A stretch of 64,000 bases of DNA. Source: Pseudomonas sp. GM79. GTDB taxonomy: Bacteria > Pseudomonadota > Gammaproteobacteria > Pseudomonadales > Pseudomonadaceae. The position numbers were made by a program, and so were the translations under genes. Under the pieces are notes generated by a model. That model was not told the origin of the DNA. It was given only the letters and a program-made list of their open reading frames with translations, and made no database searches. Shown here piece by piece: positions 1-8,174 of the stretch. Position 1 is the stretch's first letter; each line of letters starts with the position of its first letter. The stretch lies in contig NZ_AKJE01000006.1 in NCBI RefSeq assembly GCF_000282495.1, forward strand, positions 1-64,000, in the 5' to 3' direction.

Positions 1-256
1 GGATGATTGCGCTGATGCCGGTGTCACGCAGCGCGCGGCCCGGCTGCATTGGCGCAAAACTCTGGAGCTGGGCGCGGATGTCCGGCGAAGCATTGCACAG
101 CACCCAGTTCACGCCGTCATCGGAAATCGCGATGGACGACTGGGTACGAGCCTCGGCCCGCAGGCTGCCGTCGCGAAAACCTGCGCAGTTCACGCAGTTG
201 CAGTTCCACTGGGGGAAACCGCCGCCGGCGGCGGAACCTAGAATCTGGACAAACAT
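1..256 (-). CDS. pqqB: PqqB, pyrroloquinoline quinone biosynthesis protein (5' part only)
   Basis: The gene runs off the left edge; only the first ~85 codons are present. The N-terminus reads [20 protein letters not shown], followed by a second cysteine cluster (CVNCAGF), as in PqqB, a metallo-beta-lactamase-fold protein acting late in PQQ biosynthesis (hydroxylation chemistry is reported for the family). The conserved SSIAISDDG and [11 protein letters not shown] stretches follow. The ATG at 254-256 is the only sensible start. It lies downstream of pqqA on the same strand, with a hairpin terminator between them. PQQ is the cofactor of periplasmic glucose and alcohol dehydrogenases. Confidence 0.95.
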   Translation of the reverse strand, partial: MFVQILGSAAGGGFPQWNCNCVNCAGFRDGSLRAEARTQSSIAISDDGVNWVLCNASPDIRAQLQSFAPMQPGRALRDTGISAII

Positions 257-282
257 GGCCGCTCCATCATTGAAAGCTGAAA

Positions 283-309
283 ATAAAAACGCCCCGGCGA
301 GCCGAGGCG
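283..309 (-). terminator. Attenuating terminator between pqqA and pqqB
   Basis: Read on the minus strand, CGCCTCGG and CCGGGGCG form an 8-bp stem (one U-G pair) around a CTCG tetraloop, followed by a run of Ts. It sits between the pqqA stop and the pqqB start, where partial termination would give more pqqA than pqqBCDE message. Partial termination is an inference from position and structure. Confidence 0.8.
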
Positions 310-340
310 TAGCACTGCATTCTCTACCAGACGGCAGAGC

Positions 341-415
341 TTAGCGGCTTGCGAAGTACATGGTGACTTCGAAGCCGATACGCAGGTCGGTGTAAGCAGG
401 TTTGGACCAGGACAT
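341..415 (-). CDS. pqqA: PqqA, coenzyme PQQ precursor peptide (24 aa)
   Basis: A 24-codon gene encodes a peptide starting MSWSKPAYTDLRIGFEVTMY and ending FASR. It contains the E-V-T-M-Y core whose Glu16 and Tyr20 are cross-linked by the radical SAM enzyme PqqE to start PQQ synthesis. The ribosome binding site AAGGAG lies about 7 bases before the ATG. The leader between pqqF and pqqA (416-571) contains a 7-bp inverted repeat (AGGTGGA/TCCACCT) just before the RBS. Here pqqF precedes pqqA, the usual arrangement in fluorescent pseudomonads. Confidence 0.97.
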   Translation of the reverse strand: MSWSKPAYTDLRIGFEVTMYFASR

Positions 416-571
416 AGAAGCGCTCCTTCAGGTGGATGGGACAGTTGAGACCTATACATATAGTCCACCTCCAGCCGGAGATGTTCAGATAGTTAGGTGG
501 CTATGTTACTCAAAATTACAGAGCGATTGGCCACGAATCTTTGAGAAAGCTAATTGCAGCACCGGTAATGA

Positions 572-3010
572 TCATTTTGCCACTTGCCAAAGCGTAGTGG
601 GGCACGGTCCGTTGGCCAGACAGCGCCATCCACCGTCGGCTCGGTTCAGTCGTTGTGACGCCGCCAGCAAGGCTTCACGGTCGATCATCAGAATCGCCTG
701 AGGCAGATGTTTCAGGTAATCCGACGAGTGGCCAGCCAGTTTGCCTTGCCAGAGCAGTTCGGCGGCCTGGGCGTTGGGCAGGGCGGTGTTGTCGAATTGA
801 TCGGCCAGGGCTTGGCGTTGAGAAATGAAGGTCGCGTCATCGATGCTTTCGATCATCCCTTCCAATTCGCTGAAGAACTGTTCGATGTGTTCCAGTAAAT
901 CCAGGGGCGCGACGCTCGGTGATTGCACGCCAAACAGCAGCCCGGTCTGACCGTTTAACTGGCGTAGTCCGCTGAATACGGCGTAACCGAGTTGCTGCTC
1001 CACTCGCAAGCGCTGGTAGAACGGCGTCTGGCACACGTGCGCGAGCAAACGCCAGGCGGCTTCATCGGCGATGTCATGGGTGGCTGTCGGACAAAAGAGC
1101 AACAGTGCGTGTTCGCTGGAGGCGGTATCGACGGAGTTCCAGAGATACTGCGAGCGAATCGACGGAGGCGGCGTCAGTTGACTGTCCGCAGTGCCGGGAA
1201 TACGACTCAAGGCAAGCCCCATCGCCGCTTGTGTCTGGGCTGACAGGCCGGCCGCCAGGCCATCCCAGCGTGCGCTCGACCAGAGTTGCTGCAGGTCATC
1301 CGAGACTACGCTGTGCTCATGGCATAGATCGGGCAATGCTTTGAGAAGCTGTCGAATCGGCATCAATGTAACGGCCGCCGGCGCTTCCTGTGAGAAATCG
1401 GCATCAGGTTTTGTCAGTTCTTTCAGCGCATGTTCGAGGACTGTCGGCATCGGCTCCTGCAGCCCCGTCATTTTCAACAGCCATTCGTTGCCCGAAGCAC
1501 TGAAGGAAAAGTCGACACCGGCCTGACGCGCATCTTCGCGCAGCATCCGCAGGTTGTTTTCCAGATTCGACTGAAGGCGACTGTGAGGCGCGACCTCCAG
1601 GCGCCAGCGCAGATAAACCGCACCTTCATCCGTGTTATCCGGCAACGCCTGACTGAACTGCATCGATGATCGTTCGCGGCGACTGCGTGAGCGATCCTGG
1701 GCAAACGTCCGCAGGCCGCGATGGGCGCTGGTCTGGCCGCGAATCAATCCGGCATTTGGGGCTGGCGTCTCGGCGCGCAAAAACGGGTTGGAGGTCGGCA
1801 GTTGCCACTGGCCGGTGAAGTTATCCACAGCGCCGATTTGTTTGAGGATTGCCTTGAGGGTGACAACGCCCTGTTCAGACAACCCGGCTTCAAGCTGTTC
1901 GCTGTCTCGTCGGGCCAGTTGCAAGGCGCTGCTGACTTGCTGTTGGCGCTGCAGCAGAGCTGCATATTCTTCGCGCAATTCGGCCCAATCCTGACGGGAG
2001 GCAAAAAAGCCCAGCCAATCCAGAAGCCGTTCGCCGATCACATTGTCCGGTTGCGTAGCGTGGGCGGGCCGTGTGAATTCGATGTGTAACAAGGCTTGGC
2101 CAGCGTAGTGATAGAGCGGCGTGGCTTTCAGGTTGTCCACCAGCCCATGCTCTCGCAGCTGCGCCAACAGGCCGCCGGTTTTTTCGGCGTTCAGCCAGTG
2201 GCACAGGAACGCCAGCGCTTCGGGCGATGAGTCGGGCAGTGCTTCGAAGGTGAACAGCAGATCCAGCCGACGTTCTCCAGCCTGTTGATAACTATTGTCT
2301 GAAGAATCTATCAACAGGGTGGGTTTTGTCTGAGGGACTTTCTCGCCGGAGGGAATAGCAACGGCAAACGCCTGTGCCATCCCCTTCAATTCATCGAGAT
2401 TCTGTGGCCCGGCCAAACTCAGCGTCATCTGCCCGGTCTGGTAATACCGCTGATAGAAGTCCTTCAGCGCTTGCTGAAATTCGGGTTGCGGCACCGGCAG
2501 GCTGTAACGGTTTCCCGCATGAAACGCCCGCAATGGATGAGCCGCCGAGAGTCCATCGTACAGCGCGAACTGTTGTTGGGCCGCCGCATCCCGCGACCAA
2601 GCGACAAATTCGGCGTGCAGCACTTCCCGTTCTCGCCGCTGATCGTCTGGATTCATACGCGGATGAGCGAGCATGTCTGACAAACGCTCCAGCCCACCGT
2701 TAAACGCCTGAGGCGGCAGCTCGAAAAAGAAGTCCGTCGTACGTTCGCTGGTTCGCGCATTCACCTGCCCGCCATGACCTTGCACGTAGGCCATCAGCCC
2801 TTGCCCTGCGGGAAAGCGCTCTGTACCCAGGAACAGCAAATGCTCAAGAAAGTGCGCCAGCCCCGGCCAGGCCAGTGGCACATCGTGACTGCCGGCAGCG
2901 ACCCGCAACGCAGCGGCGCAGCGCTTCAAATCCGGCGCATGACGCAACGTCACCCGCAGGCCATTGGCGAGAGTTTCAGTGTGGAGGCGAGGGTGATTCA
3001 GCGCAGGCAT
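572..3010 (-). CDS. pqqF: PqqF, M16-family zinc metallopeptidase of PQQ biosynthesis
   Basis: An ~812-residue pitrilysin/insulinase-family peptidase. The inverted zinc motif HFLEH is at residues ~53-57, and the third ligand is the Glu in HAEF about 77 residues on, as in family M16. PqqF is thought to cut the cross-linked PqqA peptide, together with PqqG where that is present. A GTG start six bases upstream (3016) is possible, but GGAAG lies 5 bases before the ATG at 3010, so I chose 3010. It begins about 40 bases after davA on the same strand, and pqqA follows downstream. The C-terminal half carries the degenerate second M16 domain. Confidence 0.93.
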   Translation of the reverse strand: MPALNHPRLHTETLANGLRVTLRHAPDLKRCAAALRVAAGSHDVPLAWPGLAHFLEHLLFLGTERFPAGQGLMAYVQGHGGQVNARTSERTTDFFFELPPQAFNGGLERLSDMLAHPRMNPDDQRREREVLHAEFVAWSRDAAAQQQFALYDGLSAAHPLRAFHAGNRYSLPVPQPEFQQALKDFYQRYYQTGQMTLSLAGPQNLDELKGMAQAFAVAIPSGEKVPQTKPTLLIDSSDNSYQQAGERRLDLLFTFEALPDSSPEALAFLCHWLNAEKTGGLLAQLREHGLVDNLKATPLYHYAGQALLHIEFTRPAHATQPDNVIGERLLDWLGFFASRQDWAELREEYAALLQRQQQVSSALQLARRDSEQLEAGLSEQGVVTLKAILKQIGAVDNFTGQWQLPTSNPFLRAETPAPNAGLIRGQTSAHRGLRTFAQDRSRSRRERSSMQFSQALPDNTDEGAVYLRWRLEVAPHSRLQSNLENNLRMLREDARQAGVDFSFSASGNEWLLKMTGLQEPMPTVLEHALKELTKPDADFSQEAPAAVTLMPIRQLLKALPDLCHEHSVVSDDLQQLWSSARWDGLAAGLSAQTQAAMGLALSRIPGTADSQLTPPPSIRSQYLWNSVDTASSEHALLLFCPTATHDIADEAAWRLLAHVCQTPFYQRLRVEQQLGYAVFSGLRQLNGQTGLLFGVQSPSVAPLDLLEHIEQFFSELEGMIESIDDATFISQRQALADQFDNTALPNAQAAELLWQGKLAGHSSDYLKHLPQAILMIDREALLAASQRLNRADGGWRCLANGPCPTTLWQVAK

Positions 3011-3048
3011 GAGCACTTCCAGAACAGAGAAGCGCTAATGCTAGCGGA

Positions 3049-3843
3049 TTAGGGCTTGTTCAGCTCGCCGTATAGCTCGGGACGGCGATCGAGGAAGTAG
3101 CGATTGGCGGCGCGGGAATCGATCATCAGCTGACGATCCAGTTCACCGACAATCAGCGCTTCATCAAGTCCGGCCTGGGCGATGCGGCTGCCATCCGGCG
3201 CGGCGATGCTGCTTTGGCCGCAATACTGGATGTCGCCTTCTTGCCCGCAGTAGTTGGCGTAAGCCACATAACACTGGTTTTCGAAGGCCCGTGCGCGGAC
3301 GGTAACGTCGGCAATGAAATCGTAGGGAATCATGTTCGCCGTCGGTACCAAGATCAGCTCGGCGCCGGCCAAGGCCAGACGTCGGGCGTTTTCCGGGAAC
3401 TCCAGGTCGTAGCAGATCAAAAAGCCAAGCTTCCAGCCGTTGAGTTCAACCAGCGGAAACTCATCCGGCCCGGCGCTGAACATCGAGTGATCGAGGTCGC
3501 CGAACAAGTGAGTCTTGCGGTAGTTGCACAACCGCTCTCCATTGGCGTCGATCAACTGCACGGCGTTGTAGATCTGCCCGTCTTCGGTACGCTCCGGGTA
3601 GCCATACAAAATGGCGATCCCCGTCGTTTTGGCAATGCGCGCGATTTGCTGCGCCGATTCACCGTTGTGCACCTCCGCCAGCACGCTGACCGCATCGATG
3701 CCGATGTTGTAGCCGGTCAGGAACATCTCCGGCAGCACCAGCAAGTCTGCGCCCTTGGCCTCCAGCGCCAGTTGATGCAGGCGTTGCAGATTACCTGCGA
3801 CATCCAGGGGCAGCGGTGGACATTGGTAAAGGGCTACGCGCAT
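3049..3843 (-). CDS. davA: 5-aminopentanamidase (delta-aminovaleramidase), nitrilase superfamily
   Basis: A 264-residue carbon-nitrogen hydrolase with the catalytic triad Glu39 (VLPEMF), Lys110 (YRKTH) and Cys144 (ICYDLEFPE). It starts 12 bases after the davB stop, and a good RBS (GAGGAA) precedes the ATG. Nitrilase-family proteins are hard to assign by sequence alone. The adjacency to the lysine 2-monooxygenase gene and the length match P. putida DavA, which hydrolyses 5-aminovaleramide to 5-aminovalerate and ammonia in cytosolic lysine catabolism. No davD/davT genes (5-aminovalerate to glutarate) are in this window. Confidence 0.9.
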   Translation of the reverse strand: MRVALYQCPPLPLDVAGNLQRLHQLALEAKGADLLVLPEMFLTGYNIGIDAVSVLAEVHNGESAQQIARIAKTTGIAILYGYPERTEDGQIYNAVQLIDANGERLCNYRKTHLFGDLDHSMFSAGPDEFPLVELNGWKLGFLICYDLEFPENARRLALAGAELILVPTANMIPYDFIADVTVRARAFENQCYVAYANYCGQEGDIQYCGQSSIAAPDGSRIAQAGLDEALIVGELDRQLMIDSRAANRYFLDRRPELYGELNKP

Positions 3844-3855
3844 TTCGGATTCCTC

Positions 3856-5538
3856 TTACTCGGGCAGGGCGATCGGACCGATCTCGTTGAACACATCTCC
3901 TGGACCCGGGTTTTCGGCGTGAGTTTCACCGCCGAAGTGTTTCATGATCCCCCACACCGCGTTGAGCGACGTCTGCACCGCGCCTTCGACCCATGCCGGC
4001 GTCCACGAAACGTCGTCGCCGGCGATGAAAATCCCGCGCTGCTCGGCCGGCATGTCGTCCTGCATGAAGTGCGCGTACATGCGCTGGTTGTAGCGGTAGT
4101 GGCCGGGCAGCGCACCTTTGAAAGCCCCGAGGAAATGCGGGTCGGCTTCCCATGAAACGGTGATCGGATCGCCGATGATCCGCGCGGCGATGTCGACTTT
4201 CGGGTAGATCTTTTTCAACGCGTCCAGCGCCAGCTTCACGCGTTTTTCCACCGGGTGCGGGAGCATTTTCAGGGCGTCGCTCATCCACGAGTACGACAGG
4301 CAAATCACCCCTGGCTTGTCGTCGCCGTTATCGAACAGGTACGTGCCGCGGGTCAGGCGATCAGTGAGGGTCATGCTCATCAGGTCGCGCCCGGTTTCCG
4401 GGTCCTTGTCCTTCCAGAATGGGCGATCGACCATCACGAAAGTCTTCGACGATTGCATGTAGCGGGTGCGGTCCAGGGCCATCCACATCTTTTGCGAGAA
4501 CAGGCTTTCGTCGCATTCGATCTGGGTGGTCAGCAGCCAGCTCTGGCAGGTGGTCAGTACGGCCGCGTATTCGCGTGTGTCGCCGTAGTTATCGGTGACG
4601 GTAAAACGCCCGTTCGGTGCATGGGCAATTTTTTTCACGCCGGAGCGCGGCGCGCCACTGTGCAACGAACTGAGACTGGTGCCTTCAGGCCAATGCACGC
4701 AACGCTCCGGCACATGGCGCCAGATGCCCAGCGGCACCTGCTCCACGCCGCCGACTACCAAGTGCTGGTGATCGTCGCAGTTGGTCATCACTACACGGAA
4801 GATTTCCAGCATCGAGTTGGGGAAGTCCGAGTCCCAGCCGCCAGTACCGAAACCGACCTGGCCGAACACTTCGCGATGATGGAACGATAGCTTGGCGAAG
4901 GCTTCGGAGGTGGCGACGAAATCATAGAACGTGCGGTCGTCCCACAGCGGCACCAAGGTGTTCCACAGTTCCTTGAGGCGCGGCACGTCGCGGTCACGGA
5001 TCGCTTGCTGAATATCGGAGAACTGCGAGCCGGCTTCCAGAGCATCGGCCCAGGCGTCAGCGACTTCCTGGAACAGTGCAGGAAGATCCGCCAGTTTCTG
5101 TGCGTAATGAGTTTTGCCTTCCAGATCGATTACCGTGCTGCCCGACGCAGGCGTCAGCGGGTTCGGGAAGGGTTTGGTCTGGAGGCCGAGCTTGTCGACG
5201 TAGTGATAAAACGCAGTGGACGACACCGGGAAACGCATACCGCCAAGCTCGGCGATGATGCCTTCAGCGCCATTGAAGGCCTGGGAGCGCAGGCGGCCGC
5301 CCATCTTCGAGGCTTCGTAGACGACGGGTTTAAGACCCAGCTTCATCAATTCGTAGGCGGCTACCAAGCCTGCAATGCCGGCGCCGACAATCGCCACTTC
5401 GGCGCCGTGATTGTGTGCCGGAATGCTGCCCAGACCGGCCGGGTGCTCGATCCAGTCGTCGAAAGCGAAAGGAAAGTCCGGGCCGAAAACGGTGACCGGT
5501 TTTTTACCGTCTGCAGGATGGCGATTGTTCTTGTTCAT
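3856..5538 (-). CDS. davB: L-lysine 2-monooxygenase, FAD-dependent
   Basis: A 560-residue flavin amine oxidase family protein, the same length as P. putida DavB. It has an N-terminal dinucleotide-binding motif (EVAIVGAGIAGLVAAYELMK) at about residues 48-67, followed by an acidic residue in VVYEAS. The GGMRFP segment near residue 100 and the C-terminal IFIAGDDVSWTPAWVEGA FAD-contact motif fit the tryptophan/lysine monooxygenase branch. The enzyme oxidatively decarboxylates L-lysine to 5-aminovaleramide using O2. davA follows on the same strand. The Lrp-type regulator lies upstream in the same orientation, separated by ~215 bases that should hold the davBA promoter. Confidence 0.92.
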   Translation of the reverse strand: MNKNNRHPADGKKPVTVFGPDFPFAFDDWIEHPAGLGSIPAHNHGAEVAIVGAGIAGLVAAYELMKLGLKPVVYEASKMGGRLRSQAFNGAEGIIAELGGMRFPVSSTAFYHYVDKLGLQTKPFPNPLTPASGSTVIDLEGKTHYAQKLADLPALFQEVADAWADALEAGSQFSDIQQAIRDRDVPRLKELWNTLVPLWDDRTFYDFVATSEAFAKLSFHHREVFGQVGFGTGGWDSDFPNSMLEIFRVVMTNCDDHQHLVVGGVEQVPLGIWRHVPERCVHWPEGTSLSSLHSGAPRSGVKKIAHAPNGRFTVTDNYGDTREYAAVLTTCQSWLLTTQIECDESLFSQKMWMALDRTRYMQSSKTFVMVDRPFWKDKDPETGRDLMSMTLTDRLTRGTYLFDNGDDKPGVICLSYSWMSDALKMLPHPVEKRVKLALDALKKIYPKVDIAARIIGDPITVSWEADPHFLGAFKGALPGHYRYNQRMYAHFMQDDMPAEQRGIFIAGDDVSWTPAWVEGAVQTSLNAVWGIMKHFGGETHAENPGPGDVFNEIGPIALPE

Positions 5539-5691
5539 GGCTGACCTTGCTGGCGACCTGACGCAGAGTGCGCGTCTGAGTATAGGAAAAGATGGCAGCC
5601 ATTTTAGAGAGCGTAGAACACGTTAATAAGACGCAATGTGTCGTCGTTTTGCACATTGTTTGCGCACTATGACGACGTGCCGCTACATACT

Positions 5692-5717
5692 GTAGGAGCG
5701 AGGCTTGCCCGCGAAGA
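5692..5717. repeat. Single REP element
   Basis: One half of the REP doublet seen throughout the window (GTAGGAGCGAGGCTTGCCCG then CGAAG). It has no inverted partner nearby. It lies in the gap between davB and its upstream regulator, so it may be a decayed doublet. Confidence 0.75.
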
Positions 5718-5753
5718 GGTCCGACCAAACACCGAAGACCTATCGTCAGAAAC

Positions 5754-6215
5754 TCAAACCGGCTGCCCCCGATCAATCTTGCTGCTCAAGATGATCGAAG
5801 TCGTCGTCTTCTCCACCCCGTCCACACTGCCGATCTGATCCAGCAACTGATCCAGCTGCTCCGGCGAATCGGTGCGCAACCACGCCACATAATCAAATTC
5901 GCCACTCACTGCGCACAGCTGCTGCACCTGCGCCATGGCGCTGAGACGACGCAGCACTTCCTTGCCGGACCGTGGTTGCACCGTGATCCCGACGTATGCC
6001 TGCAATCCGCCATCCACCACCCGTTGCCCCAGGCGCACGCCATAACCGGTGATCACTCTGGCCTTTTCCAGCCGCGCCAGGCGCGACGTGACGGTGGTGC
6101 GGGCGATACCCAGTTGACGGGCGAGCATGGCCACGCTTTCGCGGGCATTAATCTGCAAGGCCGCGATCAATTGGCGGTCGATTTCGTCAAGGACGGGCGG
6201 GCGGGTGTCAGGCAA
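5754..6215 (-). CDS. Lrp/AsnC-family transcriptional regulator
   Basis: About 153 residues. An N-terminal winged HTH (LDEIDRQLIAALQINARES to RTTVTSRLARLEK) is followed by a RAM/AsnC ligand-binding domain with the GEFDYVAWLR segment. The frame opens at a TTG at 6242, but GGAG lies 8 bases before an in-frame TTG at 6213-6215 (MPDTRPPVLDEID), so that start is preferred; no in-frame ATG exists. Such regulators bind amino acids and often control an adjacent catabolic gene. By position this one probably controls davBA in response to lysine or a derivative, which is inference. Confidence 0.85.
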   Translation of the reverse strand: MPDTRPPVLDEIDRQLIAALQINARESVAMLARQLGIARTTVTSRLARLEKARVITGYGVRLGQRVVDGGLQAYVGITVQPRSGKEVLRRLSAMAQVQQLCAVSGEFDYVAWLRTDSPEQLDQLLDQIGSVDGVEKTTTSIILSSKIDRGQPV

Positions 6216-6296
6216 AGGGGCATCTCCAGCGGTATAGAGCAATGGGCAGGCATGTTACAGGCACATCCCGCACGGTGCTCGTGGCGGTTGTCTGGA

Positions 6297-6560
6297 CTAG
6301 CCTTGGATGACCTGACCAAACGCCTCGCGAAACCGTCGCATTTGCGCGTCGGTCCCCACACTGACCCGAACCCAGGTCGGCCAGCTCTGCCAGACCCGAC
6401 CAATCCGCACGACACGATCGGCCAGTGCCTTCACGACTTCATCCCCCGGGCGCCCGACATCAATCATGAAGCAGTTCGCCTGCGACGCTGTGCAGCGAAA
6501 GCCGCGTGTTTTCAGCCAGGCGATGGTCTCATCACGCAGTCGTGCGTTGTTTTGTTTTCG
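6297..6560 (-). pseudogene. 3' remnant of a HisC-like PLP-dependent aminotransferase
   Basis: About 87 codons match only the C-terminal end of class I/II aminotransferases: LRDETIAWLKTRGF, SQANCFMIDVGRPG and IGRVWQSWPTWVRVSVGT. The catalytic lysine domain and the rest of the protein (normally ~350-370 residues) are missing. The frame stays open upstream to an ATG at 6611, but its first ~17 residues (MFANLNQSLTISF) look unrelated, which puts the breakpoint near 6560. The remainder was probably deleted when the neighbouring accessory segment arrived. A short functional protein is unlikely. Confidence 0.8.
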
Positions 6561-6679
6561 CAGGGGTAACAGAAACGAAATGGTTAATGATTGATTTAGG
6601 TTGGCAAACACTGGTCGATAGCATGGACACGAGCCGTTACTCTCATAGTCGAATACGCAACGGAGGGCTGTGACGGGAG

Positions 6680-7336
6680 ATGATGGGAATGATGAAGAAA
6701 ATGCCCCCCGCTATACGGGAACATGCATTGCAGATCGCGAATCATGAAATGGGGCACTACGTGGTTGCCCGAGCCTTGGGATTTGAAACGGGTGATGTGA
6801 CCTTGAAAGTCACCATGGACCTGAGGCATCAGGCCGGGGCTTCCATTATCTTGACGCGGTCGATCTCCTCGATAGAAGAGCTGAAGGAGCATCTGGAAGG
6901 TCGGCTGATCGTCCTCTTTGCAGGAGCCATGAGTCAGACCTTACCTGCAAAGCATTCAGCCAGGAAACTCGTCGATAAATCGAAAGCGACAGCCATCCTG
7001 AATGGAGAGCTCGGGGCAGAACAGGATTACGCAAAAGTAAGGGAGTTACGGCACTTGCTGCGAAATATCTCCTACCCTGATACGGATCCAGCGTCATCCG
7101 AGCGCATAACTGCCGAACTTAAAGAAATCACTGATCGTGTGTGGCTGCGGACTCAACAACTCGTAGAGGAATTGGCCGATACGATTACCGGATTGGGCGC
7201 GGCGCTGGTAGACGGCATGGTCATCGTGGAGCAATGGGGTAGGCCGGCGGATACTTATGAGGTCGTGTTGACGAGGGAAATGCTTGAGCGGTTGCGGCCT
7301 GTACAGGCCATTCCATTGTTGAGTGTCTGGGGCTGA
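6680..7336 (+). CDS. Stand-alone M41 (FtsH-like) metallopeptidase domain protein
   Basis: A 218-residue protein with the zinc motif HEMGH at residues 22-26 in the context NHEMGHYVVARALGF, and an acidic third-ligand candidate, Asp116, in LGAEQDYAKVREL. That resembles the GAxxD motif of FtsH proteases. The LFAGAMSQ segment resembles the alpha-helical FAGxxAE region of M41. There is no AAA+ ATPase domain, membrane segment or signal peptide, so it is only the protease half of an FtsH-like architecture. GGGAG at 6675-6679 touches the first ATG and would better serve the in-frame ATGs at 6689 or 6692. It lies in the accessory patch between the truncated aminotransferase and the HTH gene. Substrate and role are unknown. 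Confidence 0.72.
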   Translation: MMGMMKKMPPAIREHALQIANHEMGHYVVARALGFETGDVTLKVTMDLRHQAGASIILTRSISSIEELKEHLEGRLIVLFAGAMSQTLPAKHSARKLVDKSKATAILNGELGAEQDYAKVRELRHLLRNISYPDTDPASSERITAELKEITDRVWLRTQQLVEELADTITGLGAALVDGMVIVEQWGRPADTYEVVLTREMLERLRPVQAIPLLSVWG

Positions 7337-7344
7337 AAAGTGCC

Positions 7345-7372
7345 TAAAAAAGCCCGGCATTTTTGCCGGGCT
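7345..7372 (-). terminator. Rho-independent terminator of the HTH gene
   Basis: On the minus strand, a perfect 9-bp stem AGCCCGGCA/TGCCGGGCT with a 4-base loop is followed by six Ts. It lies about 19 bases past the HTH gene stop and just past the end of the convergent M41 gene. That gene gets the hairpin but no U-tract in its own direction. Confidence 0.85.
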
Positions 7373-7390
7373 CTATCGCCGCATTCAGGC

Positions 7391-7831
7391 TCAAGCGCAT
7401 GCTTTGTCTTGATTGTGCCATTCGCCTGCAAACTCCAGATTGAGTTTGTAAAGGTCGTGGTCCAATTTGTTGATGGTATTGATAGCGGCCATCAGATCCG
7501 CTTCGCCAGTTTTGGCTTCAAGATAAAGACCCCGCAAGTACCGGTCGTTCACCATCGGGATTTTGTCGGTTTTTTCCCAGATCGCGACGGCCTGGCTCGT
7601 CAAACCTACGATTTCGGCGAGGCTTTCCTGGGACAGCCCAAGCTCTTTTCTCAAAAATCTGAACTCGGCGCCTGTCAGTAATGAAGGCTTCTCCGCGATG
7701 GCCTTGCCGATTACGTCATGTAGGCCTTTCACATCCGTGATGGCAACAGACTCGCCATATGCGGTCTCTTTCACCACGAAGCCATTGCTAAGCCATACGT
7801 TCGGTAGGCCGCTTTCTACGTAGTGGTACAT
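7391..7831 (-). CDS. Helix-turn-helix (XRE-type) regulator, probable antitoxin
   Basis: About 146 residues. The N-terminal region has the YHYVESGLPNVWLSNGF signature common in HTH proteins paired with DUF4258 proteins. A classical HTH follows (FRFLRKELGLSQESLAEIVG then SQAVAIWEK). A GTG at 7840 overlaps the upstream stop, but AGGGG sits 8-12 bases before the ATG at 7829-7831, so I prefer the ATG. It directly follows and nearly overlaps the DUF4258 gene, giving a two-gene cassette typical of type II toxin-antitoxin loci. DNA binding and autoregulation are expected for the family but not shown here. Confidence 0.75.
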   Translation of the reverse strand: MYHYVESGLPNVWLSNGFVVKETAYGESVAITDVKGLHDVIGKAIAEKPSLLTGAEFRFLRKELGLSQESLAEIVGLTSQAVAIWEKTDKIPMVNDRYLRGLYLEAKTGEADLMAAINTINKLDHDLYKLNLEFAGEWHNQDKACA

Positions 7832-7836
7832 AAAAC

Positions 7837-8049
7837 TCACCCCTTCTTTTGTATCGTGGTCACTATGACGAGAAATGTCCCGTCGTCATCGATGTCGATT
7901 GCGCCGACGACCTGGAGAGGTGACCCAGCCCTAAACCAGGAAATAGTAAACCTCCAATCACCCCCAGGCTGCTGAAACGGCCCCTCGGTGATCTGCCCCT
8001 TACCTAAACAGTCCATTACATCCGGCATGCTCACGCCTCGTTCAATCAT
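7837..8049 (-). CDS. DUF4258-family protein, possible toxin, N-terminally truncated by a frameshift
   Basis: This 70-residue frame starts MIERGVSMPDVMDCLGKGQI and continues through the DWRFTISWFRAG and VVGAIDIDDDG strands typical of DUF4258. Full-length members have about 35-40 more residues at the front with a conserved HA-R-RM motif. Reading upstream of the ATG in the same frame gives HARAR before a stop, and the missing front is in another frame at 8046-8159. AGGG lies 5 bases before the ATG, so reinitiation could give the 70-residue product. It precedes the HTH gene with almost no gap. Toxicity is inferred only from cassette layout. Confidence 0.65.
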   Translation of the reverse strand: MIERGVSMPDVMDCLGKGQITEGPFQQPGGDWRFTISWFRAGSPLQVVGAIDIDDDGTFLVIVTTIQKKG

Positions 8050-8159
8050 CCGCGCCCTGGCGTGCAGCGATTAGAGATGCGCTCCGATACCTCCGAAAGC
8101 TCACGTATTATTTCAAGCGCTTTCTTTTTGGGTAGAGGAAAGGGGAGAAGGATGTTCAT
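8046..8159 (-). pseudogene. 5' fragment of the DUF4258 gene, out of frame with its 3' part
   Basis: The ATG at 8157-8159 opens a 37-codon frame (MNILLPFPLPKKKALEIIRE then LSEVSERISNR). This fits the normal beginning of DUF4258 proteins. After ISNR the expected HAR motif is found in a different frame, as if one base were lost around 8063-8066. The frame ends in a TGA that overlaps the downstream ATG as ATGA at 8046-8049. It is either a broken toxin gene or a translationally coupled split gene. Confidence 0.6.
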
Positions 8160-8174
8160 TAGTTTTCTATAATA

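Noticed and set aside
6297..6611. Intact 104-residue aminotransferase-like protein
   Set aside because: Only the extreme C-terminus of the family is present and the first residues do not match; interpreted as a remnant.
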